Source: Candidatus Pelagibacter sp. (GTDB lineage: Bacteria > Pseudomonadota > Alphaproteobacteria > Pelagibacterales > Pelagibacteraceae). Taken from it: a stretch of DNA of 10,617 nucleotides. Positions 1-5,876 of this stretch are shown piece by piece; the stretch's first letter is position 1; every line of letters begins with the position of its first letter. The translations under genes were made by a program, and so were the position numbers. The notes under the pieces are model-generated. The model saw nothing but the letters and a program-made list of their open reading frames with translations. It was not told where the DNA came from and made no database searches. Location: positions 1 to 10,617 of the forward strand of contig JAOOKL010000020.1 of assembly GCA_028408025.1 (NCBI GenBank). The letters are read 5' to 3'.

Positions 1-1
1 G

Positions 2-334
2 TGGGTTATTGACTCGGCAAATATTTATAAAGGGCATTATCACATATTAGGGGGGACATTAAATTCTAGTGAAAATTACGAACAAAAAAATTTATTAATA
101 GACTCTTTATTAAAAAGGATTAAGAGGAATAATCTTAAAGAAGTTATTATTGCTACTAGTGCAACAGTAGAAGGTCAAACCACAGCACATTATATTGAAG
201 ATACGATAAAAAATGGGAAAATAAAGATTACTAAATTAGCACAAGGTCTTCCAGTTGGTGGCGAAATAGAACAGTTAGATGATGGAACATTATTTTCAGC
301 CTTTAAAAATAGAGTTCCTGTTACAGGTAGCTAG
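2..334 (+). CDS. recR: Recombination protein RecR, C-terminal part (5' end outside window)
   Basis: The last 110 codons of a gene that enters from the left edge in frame 2. RecR works with RecF and RecO in loading RecA onto gapped single-stranded DNA, and forms ring-shaped oligomers in the cytoplasm. What is visible is the Toprim domain and the C-terminal segment: GHYHILGG near the start, [15 protein letters not shown] in the middle, and [12 protein letters not shown] followed by [13 protein letters not shown] near the end. These match the corresponding parts of E. coli RecR (GVPVGGELE and TLSHSLAGR) as I remember it. The N-terminal helix-hairpin-helix and zinc finger lie outside the window. 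The stop TAG at 332-334 overlaps the stop of the convergent glcB. Nothing here looks broken, so this is an edge partial and not a pseudogene. Confidence 0.93.
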   Translation, partial: WVIDSANIYKGHYHILGGTLNSSENYEQKNLLIDSLLKRIKRNNLKEVIIATSATVEGQTTAHYIEDTIKNGKIKITKLAQGLPVGGEIEQLDDGTLFSAFKNRVPVTGS

Positions 335-2499
335 TTAGAATTTTTTTTTTCCAACCTTTTTTCATGTAAAAGTGGCTCAGTATAACCTGAAGGTTGAGTT
401 CTTCCTTTAAAAACTAAATCGCAAGCGGCAGCAAAAGCTATAGAGTTTTCAAAATCGTCAGACATTTTTTTATATCCTGATCTACCACTTCGATTGTAAG
501 CGGGATCTTTTTCGTTTTGCTTATCAACTATTTTAGCCATTTTTTTCATTGTAGACATTACTTGTTCCTTTGTACATATTCCATGATGAATCCAATTAGC
601 CATATGTTGAGAAGATATTCTAAGTGTAGCTCTATCTTCCATTAAACCAATGTTATTAATGTCTGGGACTTTAGAACAACCAACACCTTGATCAATCCAT
701 CTAACGACATAACCTAGAATACCTTGAGCATTATTTTCTAATTCACGATTAATATCTATTACTGACCAATTGGGTCTATCGGCTTTTGGAATTTGTAAAA
801 TATCTTCTAACTTAGCTTTATTCCTAGATTTAATTTTCTTTTGTTCATCAAAAACATTTATTTTATGGTAATGCAAAGAATGTAAAGTTGCAGCAGTTGG
901 TGATGGCACCCATGCACAATTTGCACCAGATTTTGGATGTCCTATTTTTTGTTCCATCATGTTTGCCATTTGATCAGGCATTGCCCACATTCCTTTTCCA
1001 ATCTGAGCTTTACCAGAAAAACCGCACATCAAACCAACATCAACATTCCAGTTTTCATAGGTATTAAGCCAAGTAGATTTTTTCATATCTCCTTTAAATA
1101 TCATTGGACCTGCTTCAAATGACGTATGCATTTCATCTCCAGTTCGATCTAAAAACCCAGTATTTATAAAAACTATTCTATTTTTTACTTGTCTTATACA
1201 TTCTTTAAGATTAACTGTTGTTCTTCTTTCTTCATCCATGATTCCTACTTTAATTGTGTATTTCTTTATCCCCAAAGTATCTTCAACTTTTTCGAATAAA
1301 GTATTTGTGAAAGCAACTTCTTCAGGGCCATGCATTTTAGGCTTTACAATGTAAACAGAGCCAGTTCTTGAATTGTTTTTATTTTTAAAATCATGAAGAG
1401 CACATAGAGTAGCTACAAAGGCATCCAAAATTCCTTCTGGAATTTCTGATCCATCATTTAAAAGTATCGCAGGATTCGTCATAAGATGACCTACGTTTCT
1501 ACTTAAAAGCAAAGCTCTTCCATGTAAACTTATTTTCTTTCCATCTTTAGAAATATAATTTCTATTAGGATTTAATTTTCTAACAAATTTTTTTCCATTT
1601 TTTTCCATATTAGCAATTAAATCTCCCTTCATGAGACCCAACCAATTTCGGTAACATTTTACTTTATCTTCAGCGTCAACAGCAGCAACAGAGTCTTCAT
1701 TATCAATTATAGTTGATAACGCTGATTCTACTATTACATCTGAGATCGATGCTTTGTCTAATTTTCCAACAATATGATTTGGATCGATAATAATATCGAT
1801 GTGAATATCATTATTTTTAATCAAAATTGATTTTGGTTTATTTTTTTCTCCGTTAAAACCAATAAATTGAGATTTATTTTTTAGGGAATATTCTTTGTCC
1901 TCTTTTATAAAAATTAAATTTTCATCTTTTACTTTTAACTCTGTAACTTCATTCCAACTCACACTAGTCAAGGGGAAAACTTCGTCAAAAAAATTTCTTA
2001 CATAATTTATTACCTTTTTTGCTCTTTCTTTATTCCAACTTGATCCTTTTTCGCCAGAAATAACATCTGTTCCGTATAAGGCGTCATACAAACTACCCCA
2101 TCTAGCGTTAGCAGCGTTAAGCGCATATCTAGCATTATCCACTGGAACAACAAGTTGAGGTCCAGCAATAGATGCTATTTCTTTATCAACGTTTGTAGTT
2201 TCGATTTCAAAGTTCTCTTTTTCCTCTACCAAGTATGAAATAGTCTTTAAGAATTTTGTATATTCATTTTTATCAAATTCTTTACCATTATTATTTTGAT
2301 GCCAATTATCTATTTTTTTTTGAATAGACTCTCTTTTTTCAATTAGTGATTTATTTATTGGCGCAAGTTCATGCACTATTTTAGAAAATTTATTCCAAAA
2401 ATCTTCTAAATTGACGTTAGTATCTGGGATTACCTCTTTATTAATAAATTCATAAAGTGTCGAATTTATCTGAAGCCCATTTTTATTAATCAAATCCAT
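331..2499 (-). CDS. glcB: Malate synthase G
   Basis: Condenses glyoxylate with acetyl-CoA to give malate and CoA. It is a cytosolic Mg-dependent enzyme of the glyoxylate and glycolate route. The reading frame opens at a TTG (2508) and a GTG (2505), but the ATG at 2499 is preferred because the protein then begins where E. coli GlcB begins. This gives 722 residues, against about 723 in E. coli. Using ATG numbering, visible landmarks are [20 protein letters not shown] near residues 115-134, the active-site Arg334 in SRNVGH, the Mg ligands Glu423 (in MDEERR) and Asp451 (in LDRTGDE), Cys608 in GCSKVPD, and the catalytic Asp622 in MEDRATLR. These correspond to E. coli Arg338, Glu427, Asp455, Cys617 and Asp631. 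No convincing Shine-Dalgarno lies before the ATG; a tandem glycine riboswitch ends about 20 bases upstream. The C-terminus contains a 10-A run (341-350 on the other strand), a place to watch for indels. No clear terminator follows the stop. Confidence 0.96.
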   Translation of the reverse strand: MDLINKNGLQINSTLYEFINKEVIPDTNVNLEDFWNKFSKIVHELAPINKSLIEKRESIQKKIDNWHQNNNGKEFDKNEYTKFLKTISYLVEEKENFEIETTNVDKEIASIAGPQLVVPVDNARYALNAANARWGSLYDALYGTDVISGEKGSSWNKERAKKVINYVRNFFDEVFPLTSVSWNEVTELKVKDENLIFIKEDKEYSLKNKSQFIGFNGEKNKPKSILIKNNDIHIDIIIDPNHIVGKLDKASISDVIVESALSTIIDNEDSVAAVDAEDKVKCYRNWLGLMKGDLIANMEKNGKKFVRKLNPNRNYISKDGKKISLHGRALLLSRNVGHLMTNPAILLNDGSEIPEGILDAFVATLCALHDFKNKNNSRTGSVYIVKPKMHGPEEVAFTNTLFEKVEDTLGIKKYTIKVGIMDEERRTTVNLKECIRQVKNRIVFINTGFLDRTGDEMHTSFEAGPMIFKGDMKKSTWLNTYENWNVDVGLMCGFSGKAQIGKGMWAMPDQMANMMEQKIGHPKSGANCAWVPSPTAATLHSLHYHKINVFDEQKKIKSRNKAKLEDILQIPKADRPNWSVIDINRELENNAQGILGYVVRWIDQGVGCSKVPDINNIGLMEDRATLRISSQHMANWIHHGICTKEQVMSTMKKMAKIVDKQNEKDPAYNRSGRSGYKKMSDDFENSIAFAAACDLVFKGRTQPSGYTEPLLHEKRLEKKNSN

Positions 2500-2501
2500 A
2501 T

Positions 2502-2534
2502 GCACCAATCTATTGACCCCATCTGTATTGGTAC
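2502..2534 (-). promoter_or_regulatory. Candidate expression platform hairpin at the glcB start
   Basis: In the transcript, GUACCAAU (2534 down to 2527), which includes the 3' junction bases of glycine aptamer II, can pair with AUUGGUGC (2509 down to 2502). The stem is 8 pairs with one G-U, the loop is 17 bases, and the stem ends two bases before the AUG at 2499. The loop contains the only G-rich tract near the start (GGGG, 2520-2517). When glycine holds the AGGUA junction bases in the aptamer this hairpin could not form. That predicts translational activation by glycine. The complementarity is seen directly; the switching is inferred. Confidence 0.5.
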
Positions 2535-2660
2535 CTGAGAGATTTGCTCCTTCGGTGAGATATTATCTCTTTCCAGAATGTTTATTTTGCGGTCCTTTTG
2601 CCTGAGAGTTTCCGGGGTGGTTGCTCCTTCGGCGCTATATTTAAATAGTCTCTCCCGATC
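2521..2660 (-). promoter_or_regulatory. Tandem glycine riboswitch (two aptamers) upstream of glcB
   Basis: The transcribed strand carries two copies of the glycine aptamer core. Aptamer I (about 2660 to 2589) has GGGAGAGAC, then GCCGAAGGAGCAA, then CUCUCAGGCAAAAGGACCG. Aptamer II (2577 to 2521) has UCUG paired with CAGA as P1, a GAGAU/AUCUC hairpin, CCGAAGGAGCAA, and CUCUCAGGUA. The linker between them is about 11 bases (2588-2578). Glycine aptamers usually control glycine cleavage or transport genes; here the gene is malate synthase. I recall this pairing being reported in SAR11 and linked to its unusual glycine need. Only about 20 bases separate aptamer II from the ATG, with no terminator hairpin and U-run, so control of translation is more likely than attenuation. 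Confidence 0.95.
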
Positions 2661-2667
2661 TATAATT

Positions 2668-2696
2668 ATTGTCTCTTACCTAGTATCTAATGTCAA
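2668..2696 (-). promoter_or_regulatory. Sigma-70-type promoter of glcB
   Basis: Reading leftward there is a perfect -35 TTGACA (2696-2691), a 17-base spacer, and a -10 GACAAT (2673-2668, 4 of 6 matches). The expected start of transcription falls near 2661, just before the first riboswitch stem at 2660. That fit between promoter spacing and the 5' end of the aptamer supports the call. Confidence 0.65.
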
Positions 2697-2739
2697 TTAT
2701 TAATTATATCTAGTTTAAAGTGACAATTTATTGACTTAA

Positions 2740-2768
2740 TTGAACTGTATTAAAAATTTAATTATACT
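2740..2768 (+). promoter_or_regulatory. Candidate promoter of accA
   Basis: TTGAAC (2740-2745, 4 of 6 matches to TTGACA), a 17-base spacer, and TATACT (2763-2768, 5 of 6 matches to TATAAT). The -10 ends 7 bases before the accA ATG, so the expected +1 is at or next to the A of the start codon. A TTGACT at 2731-2736 is a closer match to -35 but lies 26 bases from the TATACT, too far. Confidence 0.45.
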
Positions 2769-2775
2769 AACTTTT

Positions 2776-3882
2776 ATGAAAAACTATTTAGAATTTGAAA
2801 AAGAAATCAAAGCTCTAGAGGAAGAGGTAGAAGGTTTAAAAAACCCTTTTGGAGTTGAGGGTATATCTGAAGTTGATACCAAAAAAATAAAAACTACCCA
2901 AGAAGAAATTAATCAAAAACTAAAAGACACATACGAAAATTTGAATAGTTGGCAAAAAACTCTTGTAGCCCGTCATGAAGATAGACCTAAAGCAAAATTT
3001 TATATTGAAAAAATATTCAATCAATTTACTTTGTTGTCAGGGGATAGATTTTTTGGTGATGATAAATCTGTTATCGCAGGATTTGGGTTAATTAATGACA
3101 AGTCTGTTCTTATAATAGGCCAAGAAAAAGGTGAGGATTTAAATTCTAGAATTGAAAGAAATTTTGGAATGATGAGTCCCGAGGGATATAGAAAATGTAT
3201 AAGATTAATGAAGTTGGCTGATAGATTTCAAATTCCAGTGATTACTTTTGTAGACACTCCTGGAGCTTACCCAGGTATTGGCGCAGAACAAAGAGGTCAA
3301 GCATCTGCAATCGCACACTCAATCGAGATTTCTATGGCATTGACTGTTCCAAATATTTCAATAATCATTGGAGAGGGTGGTTCGGGAGGAGCTATAGCTT
3401 TGGCTTCATCTAATAAAGTTATTATGTTAGAAAATTCTATTTTTTCAGTTATATCTCCCGAGGGATGTGCTTCTATTCTCTGGCGAGATCCTAGTAAATC
3501 CCTTCAAGCAGCCGAAGCAATGAAAATGACAGCTAAAGATTTATTGAAACTTGGCATTATTGATGAAATAATTCCTGAACCAATTGGTGGCGCCCACAGA
3601 AATCCAGATACAATCGCTGAGGACATAAAGCATACGATAATTAAAAACTTACGTGAATTCGACAATCTTACAAAAGATGAAATTTATGACCACAGAAAAT
3701 CAAAATTTTTAAAAATTGGTAGAGGTCAAGGTTTTAGTAAGTCTACAGTGTCTGATAAAGGGGGATTAAGTTACAGTGAGTCTTTCCTTGATAAATTTAA
3801 GTCAAATATAGTTAAAAACAAACTCATATACGCCGGATTAGGCCTGGCATTAATAGCAAGTATTTTGACAATTATTTATTGA
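2776..3882 (+). CDS. accA: Acetyl-CoA carboxylase carboxyltransferase subunit alpha, with C-terminal hydrophobic tail
   Basis: With AccD this subunit moves the carboxyl group from carboxybiotin on AccB to acetyl-CoA, giving malonyl-CoA, the first committed step of fatty acid synthesis. The ATG at 2776 is chosen over the in-frame TTG at 2740 because MKNYLEFEKEIKALEEEVEGL aligns with the E. coli start, while the upstream stretch overlaps the promoter. No Shine-Dalgarno is visible. Landmarks in the 368 residues are an N-terminal acidic helix (1-22), LVARHEDRP (63-71), GDRFFGDDK (89-97), RNFGMMSPEGYRK (128-140), FVDTPGAYPGIGAE (158-171), the oxyanion-hole region IIGEGGSGGA (197-206), SVISPEGCASILW (224-236) and PEPIGGAHRNP (268-278). 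The conserved family ends around residue 320. About 48 more residues follow, closing with a hydrophobic run at 350-368 preceded by lysines. E. coli AccA has about 319 residues and lacks this tail. Family assignment is firm; the role of the tail is unknown. Confidence 0.96.
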   Translation: MKNYLEFEKEIKALEEEVEGLKNPFGVEGISEVDTKKIKTTQEEINQKLKDTYENLNSWQKTLVARHEDRPKAKFYIEKIFNQFTLLSGDRFFGDDKSVIAGFGLINDKSVLIIGQEKGEDLNSRIERNFGMMSPEGYRKCIRLMKLADRFQIPVITFVDTPGAYPGIGAEQRGQASAIAHSIEISMALTVPNISIIIGEGGSGGAIALASSNKVIMLENSIFSVISPEGCASILWRDPSKSLQAAEAMKMTAKDLLKLGIIDEIIPEPIGGAHRNPDTIAEDIKHTIIKNLREFDNLTKDEIYDHRKSKFLKIGRGQGFSKSTVSDKGGLSYSESFLDKFKSNIVKNKLIYAGLGLALIASILTIIY

Positions 3883-3927
3883 TAACTGTTGCAAAAAGAC
3901 AATTCTTCAATTTATTTAAATCATCTA

Positions 3928-3956
3928 TTGACATTTTAAGCACAAATCTATTTAAG
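3928..3956 (+). promoter_or_regulatory. Candidate promoter of the cold-shock gene
   Basis: A perfect -35 TTGACA (3928-3933), a 17-base spacer, and TTTAAG (3951-3956, 4 of 6 matches). The expected start of transcription is near 3963, which puts the leader hairpin at 3962-3982 at the very 5' end of the message and leaves a leader of about 50 bases. Confidence 0.5.
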
Positions 3957-3961
3957 GTTCA

Positions 3962-3982
3962 AAGTTAGTATTTTACTAACTT
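3962..3982 (+). promoter_or_regulatory. Perfect inverted repeat / 5'-leader hairpin of the cold-shock gene
   Basis: AAGTTAGTA (3962-3970) and TACTAACTT (3974-3982) form a perfect 9-pair stem around a TTT loop. It is not followed by a T-run, so it is not a standard terminator for accA. It overlaps a second palindrome, TAACTTAAGTTA (3977-3988). It may be a 5' stabilising hairpin, a temperature-sensitive leader element or a protein-binding site; the sequence alone does not decide. Confidence 0.5.
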
Positions 3983-4014
3983 AAGTTAATAACAAATAAG
4001 GAAAAGTAAATAAT

Positions 4015-4227
4015 ATGAGTACACTAAAAGGTAAAGTAAAGTGGTTCAATGGCACTAAAGGATATGGTTTCATTGAAAGAGAAGACAAAGAAAAAGACGT
4101 GTTCGTTCATTCTTCAGCAGTTAGAGAAGCTGGTTTAAAATACTTAAACGAAGGTGATGAGTTAACGTTTGAAGTGGAGAATGGAGAAAAAGGTCCTTCC
4201 GCAGTGAAATTGCAGAAAACATCTTAA
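4015..4227 (+). CDS. csp: Cold-shock domain protein (CspA family)
   Basis: A 70-residue single cold-shock domain that binds single-stranded RNA or DNA and is expected to melt RNA secondary structure or act as a transcription antiterminator. Both nucleic-acid-binding motifs are intact: RNP1 KGYGFIE (15-21) and RNP2 VFVHSS (29-34), after the typical N-terminus [11 protein letters not shown]. The length is normal for the family. The ATG has an AAGGAA ribosome binding site at 3998-4003 with an 11-base spacer. The gene has its own candidate promoter, a leader hairpin, and a stem-loop downstream, so it is probably transcribed alone. Whether it is cold-induced or constitutive, like CspE and CspC of E. 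coli, cannot be told from the protein. Confidence 0.95.
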   Translation: MSTLKGKVKWFNGTKGYGFIEREDKEKDVFVHSSAVREAGLKYLNEGDELTFEVENGEKGPSAVKLQKTS

Positions 4228-4255
4228 ATCTTATTTCCAAAAACATACAAATTAA

Positions 4256-4289
4256 CGGGACATTGAGCTTTAATTAGTTTTTTGTCCCG
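4256..4289 (+). terminator. Stem-loop downstream of the cold-shock gene
   Basis: CGGGACA (4256-4262) pairs perfectly with TGTCCCG (4283-4289) across a 20-base loop. Weaker inner pairing is possible (GAGCT with AGTTT). It begins 29 bases after the csp stop and is GC-rich against an AT-rich background. The sequence after it (ATAATTTCC) is not a clean T-run, so it may be a weak terminator or a 3'-end stability element. Confidence 0.4.
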
Positions 4290-4370
4290 ATAATTTCCTT
4301 GAAAAAGTCACAATTTTTTCTTACATAAGCATCAATGATTATAAAAAATAAAATAACTACTCTAAAATCA

Positions 4371-4406
4371 CATTCTCACAGAATGCACGCTAGGCTATTG
4401 CTTAGC
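4371..4406 (+). other. Two adjacent predicted hairpins upstream of tRNA-His
   Basis: Hairpin A has arms CATTCT (4371-4376) and AGAATG (4380-4385) with loop CAC. Hairpin B has arms GCTAGGC (4389-4395) and GCTTAGC (4400-4406) with loop TATT and one G-T pair. Three bases separate them. Hairpin B ends one base before a TATAAT at 4408. They could be part of a small RNA, the end of an upstream transcript, or operator-like repeats at the tRNA promoter. No protein-coding frame is evident between 4228 and 4460. Confidence 0.4.
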
Positions 4407-4407
4407 T

Positions 4408-4413
4408 TATAAT
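4408..4413 (+). promoter_or_regulatory. Candidate -10 element for the tRNA-His-hisS transcript
   Basis: A perfect TATAAT, which would start transcription near 4420, about 40 bases before the tRNA. No good -35 lies 16-18 bases upstream (GCACGC at 17). An alternative is TTGCTT (4398-4403) with TATAAA (4422-4427) at an 18-base spacer. Location supports a promoter here; the exact site is uncertain. Confidence 0.4.
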
Positions 4414-4460
4414 CAAAAATATATAAATTTAACAAAAATTAAGATAAAAATAGAAAGGAC

Positions 4461-4537
4461 GCAGCAGTAGCTCAGTTGGTTAGAGCACTAGTTTGTGGAA
4501 CTAGGGGTCGGTGGTTCGAATCCACCCTGCTGTACCA
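4461..4537 (+). tRNA. tRNA-His (anticodon GTG)
   Basis: A complete 77-base cloverleaf with encoded CCA. The acceptor arms GCAGCAG and CTGCTGT pair with a G1-U72 wobble at the end. The D-arm GCTC/GAGC, the anticodon stem CTAGT/ACTAG with loop TTGTGGA (anticodon GTG, histidine) and the T-arm GGTGG/CCACC with loop TTCGAAT are all well formed. The base before G1 is C, so the G-1 that marks tRNA-His in most organisms is not encoded, and the discriminator base 73 is A rather than C. Loss of G-1 with A73 has been described for a large group of alphaproteobacteria, which fits the type of HisRS encoded just downstream. hisS starts only 4 bases after the CCA. Confidence 0.97.
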
Positions 4538-4541
4538 AAAA

Positions 4542-5876
4542 ATGACAAAAGAAAAAAAGAACAAACCTTCTAAAGAACTTCCATTAGGGTTTGTGGACAG
4601 GCAAGAAAAAGAATTACTCGTACGTGATTTCATAATTTCTAATATTAAAGAAGTAATGATCAAATACGGTTTTCAATATCTCGAAACTCCAAGTTTTGAG
4701 TATTCGGATAGTATTGGAAAATTTTTACCTGATAAAGACAGACCTGACGAAGGTGTTTTTTCATTCAAGGATGAAAATAAATGGCTGTCTTTGAGATATG
4801 ATCTTACAGCTCCACTGGCTAGGTATATCGCCAAAAATTATTTAGAAATTCCAAAACCATTTAAAAGATATCAATTAGGTACTGTTTGGAGAAATGAAAA
4901 ACCTGGACCAGGACGATTTAGAGAATTTTTACAATTCGATGCTGACTTTGTAGGAACTAAAAGTTTACAGGCAGATGCCGAATTATGCGTTATGATTTCA
5001 GAAATTCTTGAAAAGTGTGGCTTAAGTAAATCAGAGTATACGATAAAAATATCATCAAGAAAAATAACCGAAGAATTATTTAAAAAGATAAATGTGAACG
5101 ATAATCAGCAAAAACTTATTGTTTTAAGAGCCTTAGATAAAATTGATAGGCTTGGTTGGGATGGAGTAAAAGAATTATTAGGTACTGGTCGAAAAGATAA
5201 ATCTGGAGACTTCACAAAAGGTGCGAACTTAAAAACTACAGACATTCAAACAATTGAAAAAACACTCAAGAAAAAATTACCTGAAACACAAGACTTAGTT
5301 GAGATATTAAAATTTTTTAAAGATTACAATTTCAATAATTTTGAATTTGATCCATCAGTTATAAGAGGTTTGGAATATTATACCGGAGCAATTTTTGAAG
5401 TGAATTTAGAATTTGACGTAACAAACAATAAAGGCCAAGTAATTCAATTTGGTTCTATAGGTGGTGGAGGTAGATACGATAATTTAGTAAATAATTTTGG
5501 AAACTTTGATGCACCTGCAACAGGTATATCAATAGGAATAGATCGCTTGGTTTATGCATTAATGCAGAAAAAGGAATTTAAAGTAAAACAATCAAAACCT
5601 GTAGTAATTTGCGTTTTTGATAAAAATTCAATGAAAGAATACATAAACTTACAAACGTTATTAAGAAAAGCCGGTATCAGTGTAGAAATTTATCCTGGAG
5701 AAAGTAAATTAAAAAAACAAATGGAATATGCGAATAAAATAAAATCTCCAGCTGTTATTTTATATGGTGAAGACGAAATAAAATCAGGCAAACCTACCCT
5801 GAGAAATTTAAGCAGCGGTAAAGAACAATCAATTAAGATTAATGAATTAACCAATGAAATCAAAAAAATTATCTGA
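4542..5876 (+). CDS. hisS: Histidine--tRNA ligase
   Basis: Charges tRNA-His with histidine using ATP; a cytosolic class II synthetase, normally a dimer. The ATG at 4542 gives 444 residues; upstream in-frame codons are tRNA sequence and are excluded. No independent Shine-Dalgarno is possible except inside the tRNA. Landmarks are GFVDR near 16-20, RYDLTAPLAR (85-94), motif 2 around Arg117 (GTVWRNEKPGPGRFREF, 113-129), the histidine-binding GLEYYTG (276-282), GGGGRYDNL (307-315), motif 3 GISIGIDRL with Arg335, and a C-terminal anticodon-binding domain from about 350. The motif 2 loop reads KPGPGR where E. coli has RPQKGR, so the Gln that helps sense G-1/C73 in E. coli is Gly122 here. That agrees with the adjacent tRNA, which lacks G-1 and has A73. 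This is the alphaproteobacterial variant of HisRS. The 3' end overlaps hisZ by 23 bases. Confidence 0.96.
   Translation: MTKEKKNKPSKELPLGFVDRQEKELLVRDFIISNIKEVMIKYGFQYLETPSFEYSDSIGKFLPDKDRPDEGVFSFKDENKWLSLRYDLTAPLARYIAKNYLEIPKPFKRYQLGTVWRNEKPGPGRFREFLQFDADFVGTKSLQADAELCVMISEILEKCGLSKSEYTIKISSRKITEELFKKINVNDNQQKLIVLRALDKIDRLGWDGVKELLGTGRKDKSGDFTKGANLKTTDIQTIEKTLKKKLPETQDLVEILKFFKDYNFNNFEFDPSVIRGLEYYTGAIFEVNLEFDVTNNKGQVIQFGSIGGGGRYDNLVNNFGNFDAPATGISIGIDRLVYALMQKKEFKVKQSKPVVICVFDKNSMKEYINLQTLLRKAGISVEIYPGESKLKKQMEYANKIKSPAVILYGEDEIKSGKPTLRNLSSGKEQSIKINELTNEIKKII

Noticed and set aside
316..350. Terminator after recR (CCTG-TTA-CAGG followed later by 10 T)
   Set aside because: The stem is only 4 pairs and the T-run begins about 14 bases after it, inside the glcB coding end.
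2500..2508. TTG or GTG start for GlcB three or two codons before the ATG
   Set aside because: The codons lie in the predicted expression platform, and the ATG at 2499 matches the family start. A GGGG 9 bases before the TTG keeps this slightly open.
2740..2775. Longer AccA start at TTG
   Set aside because: The extra 12 residues overlap the promoter and have no counterpart in the family; the ATG at 2776 fits.
4476..4541. Upstream extension of the hisS reading frame
   Set aside because: These codons are tRNA-His sequence. The ATG at 4542 gives a normal-length HisRS.
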